Origin: Methanocella_A sp963792125 | GTDB lineage: Archaea; Halobacteriota; Methanocellia; Methanocellales; Methanocellaceae | Assembly (NCBI GenBank): GCA_963792125.1 | Contig: CAWBVA010000005.1 | Location: 141,739 to 205,738, forward strand | Length of the DNA: 64,000 nucleotides | Reading direction: 5' to 3' | Shown: piece after piece, positions 17,085 through 25,939 of the stretch | Layout of the letters: every line of letters starts with the position of its first letter | Position numbering within the stretch: position 1 is the first letter of the stretch | Notes under the pieces: model-generated | The model's input: the letters and a program-made list of their open reading frames with translations, nothing else | What the model was told of the DNA's origin: nothing | Databases searched by the model: none | Made by a program: the position numbers and the translations under genes

Positions 17085-18150
17085 ATGAAGAAGCTTACCG
17101 ACGAACTACAGGACCTCAAAGACTGGACTGCCTATCTGCTTGATCTCCTTTCGTTAAGCAAGCGGGACATCAGGGCTTTGAAAATCGTCATCGTTTTAGC
17201 GCTAATTGTCGTGCCCGGCGGGATCTTGCTTTCGACCCCGGGCATCTACCATGGTGTCGCCAGAGTACTTTCGCCGATCTCTGGCTTCTTCCCGGGACTT
17301 ATCCCGGGTGCCTCCAATGCCACAGACGACGGTACGCACACGGGCGTCCCCGGAGGCGACATAATTCCAACCCGGATATCGGGGCCGGGCACGAACGCAT
17401 CGCCGACGACCAGGCCTTCGGCCAGCCCTTCGGCTAACCCGGGGTCCGGGAATGGCACCAATAACAGCCCGACGTCCACGCCGCTGCCGACCGCGACGCC
17501 AGTGCCAGAGGGCACGGATAATCCTGCGGCTACTGCGACACCTGCGCCCACGGGCTCGCCGACCGCCACGCCTGTGCCGTCTGGGACTCCGACGCCCGCG
17601 CCAACGCCTACGCCACGCCGACTCCGACGCTACACCAACGCCGACTCCGACGCCGACACCAACACCCACACCGACGCCTGTGCCGACTTCACGACCAGCT
17701 CCGACACCGCACCTAACGGTCCAGTTCACCGATACGAGCACAACCGCCACTCGTGGATCTGGGACTTCGGCGACGGCGACACAGCACGACCGGATCCACA
17801 TACACCGTACACGCAGGCGACTACACGGTAACCCTGACCGTCACCGACTGCAGCAGCAGCACACCAAGACCGCAACATCCACTACCGACCCTAACCGACA
17901 CCGACAGCCAGTTTCACAGTACACTAACTCGGCGAGCACTAGCATGATTCACCGATCCAGCACGACGCTACGCCTACACTGGACCTGGAACTTCGGCGAT
18001 CGTAACGATCAAGCTCGATCAGAGCCCGACACGCATACGTCAGCCGGCAGGCACGTACACAGTGACCCTGACAGCATCCAATGCAGGCGGCAGCAACACC
18101 TGCACCGAATGACCAGGGACTACATACACCATGCATGGATGCCGCCGTAA
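17085..18150 (+). pseudogene. Surface protein with TM anchor, Thr/Pro linker and PKD domains, multiply frameshifted
   Basis: From the ATG at 17085, a cytoplasmic helix (LTDELQDLKDWTAYLLDLL) leads to one membrane span (IVIVLALIVVPGGILL) and then a long Ser/Thr/Pro/Gly linker with many T-P repeats. The frame then breaks repeatedly from about 17620. Fragments in different frames still read as PKD domains: HLTVQFTDTST, SWIWDFGDGDT, HAGDYTVTLTVTDCSSS, later AGTYTVTLTASNAGGSNTC and a terminal DYIHHAWMPP ending at 18150. At least five shifts are needed to restore it. It would be an anchored cell-surface protein. Whether the breaks are sequencing errors in repetitive DNA or real decay is unresolved. 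Confidence 0.6.
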
Positions 18151-18156
18151 TATTAT

Positions 18157-18823
18157 TTAAAATAGCCTGGCCAGTTCGCTTTTTATAGCCCGGAAGGTCG
18201 CCTCGAACAGGAAACTATCCCCGTGCAAGGCTTTTTCGATCAGTATGACCGGCACGCCTGCGGATTTCAGCTCCCTGCACGAGTCGATGGTGTCGTAGTT
18301 GTCCCGCGAGCCGTAGATGATCGATACCTGCCGGCCATTGCCCGGCTGCCAGAGCGGGAGCTTCTGGAGGATCTGAAAAACTGTTTCAGTGGACGGTTCG
18401 CGCACCCGGTGGCTTTCCATCCGCCGGATGTATGTATGGGTCTGCTCGCAATAGGTCTTACTGTAGGCCGGAGAGATAGCGATCGCCGCGTCGGCGCTGC
18501 TCAGCAGGGCCAGGCGACCTCCCATCGAGTGGCCGATGGCGACGAGTTTCCTTGCCGTAGCCACGGCAGTGCCCGATAGCTGTCTCGACGTCCTGCAGGA
18601 CGTTCTCGTCCAGCGGCAGCATGTGCTCGCCGTGGCCGCGCAGGTCGATGACGCAGGTGGCAAAGCCCATTTCCGCCACGCGCCAGGCCAGCCCCATGAA
18701 CTCTTCCTTGCTGCCGCCATAGCCGTGAATGATGAGAACGGCGCCCGGCGGGTCCGGAGGCATCAGCATGACGGCTGGCACGTGAAAGCCATCGCCGCTG
18801 AGGAACTGTCGTTTGATGTCCAT
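18157..18823 (-). CDS. Alpha/beta hydrolase, frameshifted
   Basis: The N-terminal part from the ATG at 18823 contains GAVLIIHGYGGSKEEFMG (oxyanion loop) and CVIDLRGHGEH. After a break near 18550 the second frame carries the nucleophile elbow AIGHSMGGRLALL, then SIIYGSRDNYDT (acid) and ALHGDSFLFE (catalytic His). Repaired length is about 222 residues, usual for small serine hydrolases. The substrate is unknown. Both halves are well conserved, so the break is probably an error in the data. Confidence 0.65.
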
Positions 18824-18959
18824 GCAAAGCTTCCGTTTACCTATGGTAGATGTGAGCAAGGCAGCATAAAAATTTCTCTGTCTTGCCAGGTAATGCGCAG
18901 TAATGAGCCTGACCGATAAAGACAGAAAAAGGAAAGAAAAAATTTCCTGTAACTGGCAC

Positions 18960-19974
18960 TTAGAGATTCCTGATGATCTCGTCGGCCATCTCGCTGGACT
19001 TCGCGTTGCCGCCCAGGTCGTAGGTCAGCTTCTTCTTCTCCGCGATGGTCTTCTTAGTCGCGGCAAAGATGGCTGCGCCCGGCTTCGGCTGGCCCAGGTA
19101 CTCCAGCATCCATGCTCCCGCAAGCACAGTCGCCACCGGGTCAACCTTGTCCTGTCCCTTGTACTTGGGCGCGCTGCCGTGGGCAGGCTCGAACATGGCC
19201 TTTTTGTCGCCGATGTTGGCCGAGTAGATCAGGCCGATGCTGCCGACGAGGGCGGAGCACTCCTCACTGAGGATGTCCATGAACAGATTGGTAGACAGCA
19301 TGACCTTCTTGTTGAAGAGCGAGGGGTTCTTGATCAGCTGCTGCGCCACGTTGTCGACGTGGTATTCTTCCAGCTCGATGCCCGGGTAACTCTTGTGGAC
19401 CTTCTCACATTCCTCGAGGAACGCGCCGTCGGTCTTCTTCAGGATGTTGCTCTTGTGGACGGCCACGACAGCCTTCCAGTCCCGGCGCTTTGCCTCCTCG
19501 AAGGCGTAGCGGGCGATACGGCTGCATGCCGGCCTTGTAATTTTACGGATAGCGATATACACGTCAGGCGTTATCTGGACCTCTTCGCCGAACATACAGG
19601 CCTTCCGTGCCCTCTCGCACGCACACGAAATCGACTGCGCCCAGCGGGGCCTCGGTGCCCGGGTACGTGACGATCGGGCGGACGTTGGCATATAAGTCGT
19701 ACCGCTGCCGGATAGAGACCGCGACGCTCTTCGGGGAGCCGATGCCGCCCGGCGTGGTGGTCGGGCCCTTGAAAATGGCATCCGCCTCGTCCATCTTTTT
19801 CCACGTGGCTTCGGGGATGAGCGTATTGCCACCGTTCGCCTGCCACCATTCTGCGCCTCCGTCACATGCGACGAACTCGACCTTAGCGCCTGCCGCCTGC
19901 ATGACCTTCATGGCCGACGCGGTGAGCTCGGGGCCCACGCCGTCGCCGTTTAAAACTGCTACTTTCTTAGACAT
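18960..19974 (-). CDS. Isocitrate/isopropylmalate dehydrogenase family enzyme, frameshifted
   Basis: A decarboxylating beta-hydroxyacid dehydrogenase. The N-terminus has VAVLNGDGVGPELTASAMKV, FKGPTTTPGG and RYDLYANVRPIVTYPG, with VREGTEGLY near residue 130. The frame breaks near 19591 and resumes at FGEEVQITPDVYIAIRKITR. It continues through VHKSNILKKTDG, LSTNLFMDILSEECSALVGS and AMFEPAHGSAPKYKG to the stop. Repaired length is about 338 residues. Specificity could be isocitrate, homoisocitrate or isopropylmalate. The citrate-synthase-like gene at 15379 favours isocitrate, by inference. Its ATG follows directly on the stop of the methanogenesis marker 2 gene, so the two form an operon. Confidence 0.75.
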
Positions 19975-20955
19975 TTACTTGTTACACCCTTTTGCCGGCC
20001 TGAGACCGGTGATGTTATGCTTCGTAAAATCGAATACCGTTGCCCGCTTCCCGCTCCGGGTTATGTCCAGGCAGGAGCCGGGGACTATCTTGCCAATCTT
20101 GGCAGCATTAAGCTTGTGGTCGCCGAACGTGCGCAGCACCTTCTGCGTGTTCTCCGGCTTGCACGTGACAATGAATCCCATGCCCGGGTACATCTTCAGC
20201 CAGTGGTCGTACTCGATAGCTGCCGGCCGCGGGATGGCGTCAATCTCGACTTCCGCCCCGGCGCCCGATACTTCCAGGATCATGCCCAGCGTGCCGATGA
20301 TGCCGGGGTTGCTCACGTCCTTGCCTGCGGTCAGCAGCTTCTTCTCGCCCAGATCTGCCATCGAACGGACCTGGCTCCTGACGATGGCTGCGTCTTTGAG
20401 GAACGTGGTGTCCCAGTTGACGTCGCAGGACGGGTGAATCCGGCCGTCGAGGTCGATGGCCAGTACCACGTCGTCCCCGGGCTTCGCTGTGCTGCTGTAG
20501 ATGATGCTGTCTTTTTTGACGGCGCCGAGGATGGCCACGTCCAGTGCCGTATACGGCGTGTCCGGGTGGATGTGTCCGCCGACGATGGGGACGCCGAACT
20601 TCTCGATGCCCAGCTTCATGCCCTTGAGCACTTTTCCGGTGATCTCGGGAGAGTTCGAGGAAAAGATGTCCACCATGCCCAGCGGCCGCCCGCCCATGGC
20701 TGCGATGTCATGCACGTTGACCAGGATGGCACAGTACCCGGACCACTCCGGGTCGACCCGCATCAGCTTGTCCCAGATGCCGTCCGCAGCCAGCAGCAGC
20801 GCCTCGTCCTCGTTGTAGTCGATAATGGCCGCGTCCTCGCCGAAGGATGGGTTGGCGCCTTTCTCGTCGAAGACGTTGACGATGTTTTTGATGGAATGCT
20901 TGCGCGTCGCTCCCAGGTAATCGCGCAGCGATTCCGCCAGAATCTCCAGGTCCAT
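19975..20955 (-). CDS. Methanogenesis marker protein 2 (AIR synthase-related)
   Basis: 326 residues of the PurM/ThiL/SelD-like ATP-binding superfamily. ANPSFGEDAAIIDYNEDEALLL near residue 33 and VNVHDIAAMGGRPLGMVDIF near 80 are the two nucleotide-binding blocks. PIVGGHIHPDTPY, VSNPGIIGTLGMILE and YPGMGFIVTCKPEN follow. This combination fits methanogenesis marker 2, found in nearly all methanogens and of uncertain function. The start MDLEILAESLRDYLG at 20955 is preferred over a longer form. It is the first gene of a two-gene operon with the dehydrogenase. Confidence 0.82.
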   Translation of the reverse strand: MDLEILAESLRDYLGATRKHSIKNIVNVFDEKGANPSFGEDAAIIDYNEDEALLLAADGIWDKLMRVDPEWSGYCAILVNVHDIAAMGGRPLGMVDIFSSNSPEITGKVLKGMKLGIEKFGVPIVGGHIHPDTPYTALDVAILGAVKKDSIIYSSTAKPGDDVVLAIDLDGRIHPSCDVNWDTTFLKDAAIVRSQVRSMADLGEKKLLTAGKDVSNPGIIGTLGMILEVSGAGAEVEIDAIPRPAAIEYDHWLKMYPGMGFIVTCKPENTQKVLRTFGDHKLNAAKIGKIVPGSCLDITRSGKRATVFDFTKHNITGLRPAKGCNK

Positions 20956-21029
20956 TGTAATGCTCCTGACTGGATAGCTCAATGGTGCCATCCAAATATT
21001 AATGTATCTACGGGTAGAAATAGGGTTCG

Positions 21030-22595
21030 ATGTGCCCCGACCACCTCGACTGGACCGAAAAATACCGGCCGAAGAGCCTTAGCGATGTCGTAGGGAACGA
21101 CGCCGCGGTCAAAGCGCTGCGACAGTGGGCGATGACCTTCGGCTCCGGGAAGCGCGCGGTCATCCTCTACGGGTCGCCGGGCGTGGGCAAGACCTCAGCG
21201 GCCCTGGCCCTGGCAAACGACCTGGGCTGGGACTATATCGAGATGAACGCGTCTGACCAGCGCAACAAGAGCATCGTCCAGCAGATCGCCGGCTCGGCGG
21301 CGAAGGCTGGCACCTTCGAGGGAGTGAGCGGCCGGCGGCTGATCGTGCTGGACGAGGCGGACAACCTGAGCGGCAACCAGGACAGGGGCGGCGAGAGCGC
21401 CATTCTCAACGTGATCAAGACCACGGACCAGCCGATCATACTCATCGCCAATGACCTGTATGCGCTGTCGAAGCCGCTGCGGGACGCGACGCTGACCATC
21501 CCGTTCCGGAGCATTCTCAGCACCTCGATAGCGAAGACACTTCGACGGATCTGCGCGGAAGAGCACATCAAATGCGACCCTGACGCACTGATGAAGATCG
21601 CGGAGCGCACGAGCGACCTGCGGTCGGCCATCAACGACCTGCAGGCAGCCGCCCAGGGCAAGGACGCAGTCACGCTTGCCGACGTAGCGACTGGCGAACG
21701 TGACGTGCCCGAGACGATCTTCAAGGTAATGGACCTTATCTTCCGGGGCAAGGACATGCGAGAGGCGTTGAACGCGACCTACGACCTGGACGAGAACCCC
21801 GAAGACCTGATCGGCTGGGTGGACGAGAACCTGCCCAGGGAATACGTGGACGACGACCTGGAGAGGGGCTTCGAGGCGCTGTCCAGGGCCGACATTTACC
21901 TGGGCAGAGTGCGCAGACGGATGGACTATGGCATGTGGCGCTACGCCGGGTTCATGGAGGTCTGCGGCATCAACCGGGCGCGCAGGAGACGATTCGGCGG
22001 CTACACGAAGTACAGCTCACCGACCTACTGGAAGAAGCTTGGCTGGACCAAGTCGGCCCGGACGCTGCGCGACTCCATAGCCGCGAAGATCGGCAAAGCC
22101 TGCCACACATCGAAGAAGGAGGCCCGTTCCGGGTACATGCCGCTGATACAGTTCCTCTTCAGCCGGGAAGACATGGCCGTCAGGCTTGCGGCCCAGCTCA
22201 AGCTGGAAGAGGACGAGATCGCTTTCCTGCTGGGCACGAAGAAGGCCACGAAAAAGGTAGGGGAAATCTACAAAAAATCCCGGGACCTCATCGTCGAAGA
22301 GATAGAGGAGGACATCGACGCATTCGCCCGCTTCGGCAAGTACAGCGACCAGTTCGAGAAAGGCGAGCCCCTGAAGGCGCTGACCCGGGCGGAAGAGGAA
22401 GACGAAAAGCCGCCTGTGGAGAAGTCGGAGAAGCTGGAAGCAAAGCCAAAGAGAGCCCGGCGCAAGGCGAGAGACGGCGGCGACGAGGCCGCGGATCCGG
22501 AAACCCCGCCACAAGCCGAGGCGCCTGCGCCACAGCCGCCGGAGACGCTGCCGGAGCCCGATAAAAAGAAGCAGCGCACATTATTTGAATTTTAA
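21030..22595 (+). CDS. rfcL: Replication factor C large subunit
   Basis: 521 residues. The AAA+ clamp loader that, with RfcS, opens the PCNA ring. WTEKYRPKSLSDVVGN at the N-terminus, Walker A LYGSPGVGKTSAALALA, Walker B RLIVLDEADNL and the collar region from about residue 230 are clear. The C-terminus is charged and alanine/proline-rich, and ends in a PIP box, QRTLFEF, which binds PCNA. No intein is present. It is divergent from the methanogenesis marker 2 operon with a 74-base gap. Confidence 0.93.
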   Translation: MCPDHLDWTEKYRPKSLSDVVGNDAAVKALRQWAMTFGSGKRAVILYGSPGVGKTSAALALANDLGWDYIEMNASDQRNKSIVQQIAGSAAKAGTFEGVSGRRLIVLDEADNLSGNQDRGGESAILNVIKTTDQPIILIANDLYALSKPLRDATLTIPFRSILSTSIAKTLRRICAEEHIKCDPDALMKIAERTSDLRSAINDLQAAAQGKDAVTLADVATGERDVPETIFKVMDLIFRGKDMREALNATYDLDENPEDLIGWVDENLPREYVDDDLERGFEALSRADIYLGRVRRRMDYGMWRYAGFMEVCGINRARRRRFGGYTKYSSPTYWKKLGWTKSARTLRDSIAAKIGKACHTSKKEARSGYMPLIQFLFSREDMAVRLAAQLKLEEDEIAFLLGTKKATKKVGEIYKKSRDLIVEEIEEDIDAFARFGKYSDQFEKGEPLKALTRAEEEDEKPPVEKSEKLEAKPKRARRKARDGGDEAADPETPPQAEAPAPQPPETLPEPDKKKQRTLFEF

Positions 22596-22710
22596 AAGCT
22601 CGCATAAATTATCGGATATGCGCAGAGATGCCATCGTGTAAGCCTGCACGGGCCAAACACGCGGAGATCTGTGTATCGTTAACATGGAGAACGCCTTCCG
22701 CGTTCGGCTT

Positions 22711-22735
22711 CGCGCGCGCACGCGTGCCCCGCGCG
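22711..22735. repeat. GC-alternating tract, long copy 1
   Basis: CGCGCGCGCACGCGTGCCCC and the following GCGCG lie in the gap between rfcL and the gene at 22856. The first 20 bases are identical to the tract at 39219-39238. Similarity continues further on (GCATG, GTACC and TTTC at matching distances), so the two are copies of a longer element. Confidence 0.55.
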
Positions 22736-22855
22736 TGGCATGTAAGTACCGGTTTTTCATTCGTCTTAACATGGAGATATTCAATGAACGCCTGAGCCCC
22801 GGCGGTACCGACAAGATTAGATACGTATGCTTTATTGTAATAATCAGGCGATATT

Positions 22856-23242
22856 ATGCTATTCGGACTCATCACGAGACGGCGTCTCACCACGCTTAAA
22901 ATGCGCTATGCGCGAGGCAGCAGCTGGATAGGGATTTTCCTGACGCTGGGCATCATCACCGCGAACCTGAAGCTGTTCGAGCCGTTCATCGTCAGCTTGT
23001 TCCCGTCATGGCTGCCCATGCAGGCGATTATCCTGGCGTCTATCCCCACATACTTCCTCGCCTGCTACCTGATCGGGTGGATCGACGAGAGAAAGGGCAT
23101 CTGGAAGAGCGAGAACACTTATGGCTGGGAAGTCAGTCCCGAGTCGATGGAGCTCATCGCCACGGTCCGGATGATGAGGGAGTACATCGAGGAGCAGAGG
23201 GCCCGTGAAAAAGAGGCGCAGAACGAGCCGCAGGCAAAGTGA
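22856..23242 (+). CDS. Hypothetical two-span membrane protein
   Basis: 128 residues, family not recognised. Two membrane helices are visible, WIGIFLTLGIITANL near residue 26 and AIILASIPTYFLACYLIGW near 58, followed by a cytoplasmic tail rich in Glu, Arg and Lys (VRMMREYIEEQRAREKEAQ) that probably forms a short coiled coil. It sits in the same direction as rfcL and convergent with the small membrane protein at 23275. Confidence 0.6.
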   Translation: MLFGLITRRRLTTLKMRYARGSSWIGIFLTLGIITANLKLFEPFIVSLFPSWLPMQAIILASIPTYFLACYLIGWIDERKGIWKSENTYGWEVSPESMELIATVRMMREYIEEQRAREKEAQNEPQAK

Positions 23243-23274
23243 ATCAGAGATCATGGCCGCTATCCGGCCCGTGA

Positions 23275-23478
23275 TCATTTAGGTTCCTGTTTCTCGTTCG
23301 CCTTTCGAAGCTGGCTGACTTTCCGCGAGATAAAGTAAGCGATCACTACCGCAGCCAGTCCCAGGAGCTGGTAGATTACCTGGCCGGTAAAGAGGCCCCA
23401 GAACATCACGACGATGCCGATCGTTATGATACCGATGCCGGCGTAGGCCAGCAGCCTGCGTTCTTTCAGGTTGTCCAT
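23275..23478 (-). CDS. Small two-span membrane protein
   Basis: 67 residues. A short N-terminal charged stretch is followed by two membrane helices (AYAGIGIITIGIVVMFWGLF and VIYQLLGLAAVVIAYFI) and a basic tail (SRKVSQLRKANEKQEPK). The family is not recognised. The ATG at 23478 is the only plausible start. It is convergent with the gene at 22856. Confidence 0.6.
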   Translation of the reverse strand: MDNLKERRLLAYAGIGIITIGIVVMFWGLFTGQVIYQLLGLAAVVIAYFISRKVSQLRKANEKQEPK

Positions 23479-23763
23479 GTCGTGATCAGGGTATATGCAT
23501 TATCCTATAAATATTCCGGCACTTTTTTTATATGGCACAGTCGCACATTACACAATATCGGGAGCAGACAAGCGACATCGTCGACGGTCACATGCACGAA
23601 CAGCGTCCCCGGTGCAGGCTTCTCCAGGGTCGTTAATGCGATGCTTTTCAAGGATGGGAAAGCGCTTCCGGGCTATCTCTTTGTGTCTTTGTTCCTTTAG
23701 TGCTTTCCTGGCCAGACGATAAAGTTAAAGCGGTCCCGGTAGTAATTAGGTTATTTATCCTGC

Positions 23764-24735
23764 ATGGGACGAGGCGACAGTGACAAGGGGGGAAGGCAAA
23801 CGGACGAAAAAACAGCCGCCAGTGACCTGATCAACCGGACGATAGAAGCTCTTAAGGCGAACCCGAATAACGCCGAAATGCACAACAATCTCGGCGTCCT
23901 GTATTTCAAGAGCGGACGGGTCGACGACGCCATCAAAGAGTTCCGGGAGGCCACCCGCCTCAAGCCCGACTATTCCAGGGCCAGGATCAACCTGGGTAAC
24001 GCTTTTCTGTCAAGGGGATTGCTTGACAACGCCATCATGGAGTACCTGGAGGTGCTCAAGTCCGGCCATGCGACCGTAGACGTCCACATCAACCTGGGAG
24101 CCGCCTACGAGCGCAGAGGCATGCTGGACGACGCCATCCGGGAGTACGCAAACGCGGCAAAGCTCAAGCCGGCCGACGCCGGCATCCGGCACAGCCTGGG
24201 CGCGGCCTGCTACAAAAGGGGCCTGGTGGCCGATGCGATCCGCGAGTTGAAAGAGGCCATAAGGATCAGCCCCGGTAACGCCGAGATGCACTTCGGGCTG
24301 GGCAACATCTATTATAGCAAAGGCATGTTGAACGAGTCCGTCGACGAGTACAAGGAGACGCTGCGTATTGCGCCAAAGCACGTTGAGGCCCGCGTCCGAC
24401 TGGCGCTCACCTACATGAAGAAGGACGCCATCGACGACGCCATCCGGGAGCTGCGAGAGGCGATCTTTTCCCGGCCGCAGATGGCGGCGGCACACGGGTA
24501 CCTCAGCAAGGCGCTGCTCAAGAAAGGCCAGATCACAGATGCCATACAGGAGCAGAGGGAGGTCGTGCGGTTCGAGCCGAAGAACGCCGACGCGCACTAC
24601 AACCTGGGCGACCTGTACGCGAAGAACGGGCAGATGCAGGAGGCCATCGAGGAATACCGTGCCGCCCAGAAGATCGACCCCGCGTACTCGAAGGCGAGGA
24701 TGGAAAAAGAGGTCATTGGACACGGAGGGCACTAA
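23764..24735 (+). CDS. Tetratricopeptide repeat protein
   Basis: 323 residues made of about eight 34-residue TPR units with clear family spacing, for example NNLGVLYFKSGRVDDAIKEF, INLGAAYERRGMLDDAIREY and YNLGDLYAKNGQMQEAIEEY. No signal peptide or other domain is visible, so it is probably a cytoplasmic protein-protein scaffold. Partners are unknown. The last few codons (HGGH) are made by the left arm of an inverted-repeat element that spans 24714-24830. Confidence 0.85.
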   Translation: MGRGDSDKGGRQTDEKTAASDLINRTIEALKANPNNAEMHNNLGVLYFKSGRVDDAIKEFREATRLKPDYSRARINLGNAFLSRGLLDNAIMEYLEVLKSGHATVDVHINLGAAYERRGMLDDAIREYANAAKLKPADAGIRHSLGAACYKRGLVADAIRELKEAIRISPGNAEMHFGLGNIYYSKGMLNESVDEYKETLRIAPKHVEARVRLALTYMKKDAIDDAIRELREAIFSRPQMAAAHGYLSKALLKKGQITDAIQEQREVVRFEPKNADAHYNLGDLYAKNGQMQEAIEEYRAAQKIDPAYSKARMEKEVIGHGGH

Positions 24736-24830
24736 GGCCACAAAGGGCACGGAGGTAAAGACATTACCTCGGAATATCTGTGGCACGCCCTTTGTGCCCT
24801 CCGTGGCCTTAGTGCCCTCCGTGTCCAATG
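24714..24830. repeat. CACGGAGGG foldback element between convergent genes
   Basis: A 27-base arm at 24714-24740 (starting CATTGGACACGGAGGGCACT) is an exact reverse complement of 24804-24830. Inside are further CACAAAGGGCACGG / CTTTGTGCCCTCCG matches. The left arm covers the TPR stop codon and the right arm ends 3 bases before the Usp stop. It may act as a two-way terminator or be a small mobile foldback. Confidence 0.75.
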
Positions 24831-24833
24831 CTT

Positions 24834-25217
24834 TTATTTAACGACGACGACGGTGCACGGAGCATTATGCACGATGAACTCGGACACTGTGCCCACTCCT
24901 GGCTCCTGCGCCGTTCCGGATGAGCCGACGATGATGATATCCACTTTCTTTTCGATCGCGGCGTTTAGTATCGTCTCGTAGACGCTGCCGCTTTCCAGCA
25001 TGGGGGTCAGGTAGACGCCGAAGGCGGCAGCCCTGTCCTTGATCCGGTCGAGCATCAGCAGGCCGTCCTTGATGATACGATCGTTGTCCACGCCCCGCTT
25101 TCCGGTCACTATGTGTATGGCGTATATCTCGTCATGCCGCCATGAGGCAAGGTCGATAGCGAATTTTACTACGTTGTCCATGTTGGGACTTTTGTCAACT
25201 GCCAGCAGTATACTCAA
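24834..25217 (-). CDS. Universal stress protein (UspA family)
   Basis: 127 residues. The ILLAVDKSPNMDNVVKFAIDLA opening (in part), IYAIHIVTG and VDIIIVGSSGTAQEPGVGTVS, then NAPCTVVVVK, match the Usp fold. The ATP-binding G-2x-G-9x-G-S/T loop is largely kept (GSSG, then VGT). The reading begins at TTG (25217), since no ATG is placed correctly. It is a small cytoplasmic nucleotide-binding protein; the stress it responds to is unknown. Confidence 0.82.
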   Translation of the reverse strand: MSILLAVDKSPNMDNVVKFAIDLASWRHDEIYAIHIVTGKRGVDNDRIIKDGLLMLDRIKDRAAAFGVYLTPMLESGSVYETILNAAIEKKVDIIIVGSSGTAQEPGVGTVSEFIVHNAPCTVVVVK

Positions 25218-25371
25218 GGGGACCCCACCTGTCGAATAATGATATGTATTATAATAGGTATGTTAATAGGTACCTTCGCAGTCAGTGTATTTAATCATAG
25301 CGCTGGCACCTATAATATCTGTGTTATAAAAAGCAGGCACGAAAAAGGCATAGCGGACGAAAACGACTGCG

Positions 25372-25626
25372 CTAATGCTCCGTGTTTTTATGGTACTCGC
25401 AGGATTCCATGGTCTCTTTTGCCATCTCGCGCCACTCTTCGAGGCTGGCCTCCTCGCCGGGTATGAGCTCGAAAAGAATGCCGTGGTCTCCCTCGTAAGG
25501 AACGCGGTGGTCGTGGCTGCCGAACATGATCGCGTCCGGTATGCCTTCCGGGAACGCCTCGCACCGGGTGCTGCCATATTTCAGGTGCTTGCAGAATATG
25601 CACATAGGCGCGGGAATGTCAATCAT
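25372..25626 (-). CDS. Small conserved cysteine protein
   Basis: 84 residues. The N-terminus APMCIFCKHLKYGSTRCEAF gives a C-x2-C...C pattern, followed by FPEGIPDAIMFGSHDHRVPY and GDHGILFELI. The rest is acidic and helical. It resembles a widespread family of short proteins with a CKH/DHR pattern and no known function. The ATG at 25626 is preferred over a longer reading. The cysteines may bind zinc or an iron-sulfur cluster. Confidence 0.6.
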   Translation of the reverse strand: MIDIPAPMCIFCKHLKYGSTRCEAFPEGIPDAIMFGSHDHRVPYEGDHGILFELIPGEEASLEEWREMAKETMESCEYHKNTEH

Positions 25627-25701
25627 AATAATCGACCATGGCACCCGTAATATAAAGAGCTTCCGACAAAGCCATGTAAGGCTGCCGCCGTCGATCCGGC
25701 G

Positions 25702-25806
25702 TCAGAGACCGGCCAGCCATTTGCTCAACAGGTAGGCGACAACGATGAAGACGACGAGGATCATGAATATTCTCGAGAGCTCTTTTTTATCGATATTGTC
25801 AAGCAT
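25702..25806 (-). CDS. 34-residue single-span membrane peptide
   Basis: The ATG at 25806 opens MLDNIDKKELSRIFMILVVF, then IVVAYLLSKWLAGL and a stop. A charged N-terminus is followed by one hydrophobic helix. No family is recognised, but the layout is that of a genuine small membrane protein. It is divergent from the DUF3160 gene. Confidence 0.5.
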   Translation of the reverse strand: MLDNIDKKELSRIFMILVVFIVVAYLLSKWLAGL

Positions 25807-25939
25807 CGATCGATCTTTAACGTGCTTCCGTTATAAGTCTATCCTGCCGCCGGGAGCCTCGCCAGTACAATAGCTACAAGCCCGCCCGTAGCTTAAGCAA
25901 TATATTTGCCCCTGCAGCGCCGATAGTCTATTGATCAGC

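Noticed and set aside
24714..24830. Insertion sequence
   Set aside because: No transposase or target-site duplication is visible; the element is only a foldback.
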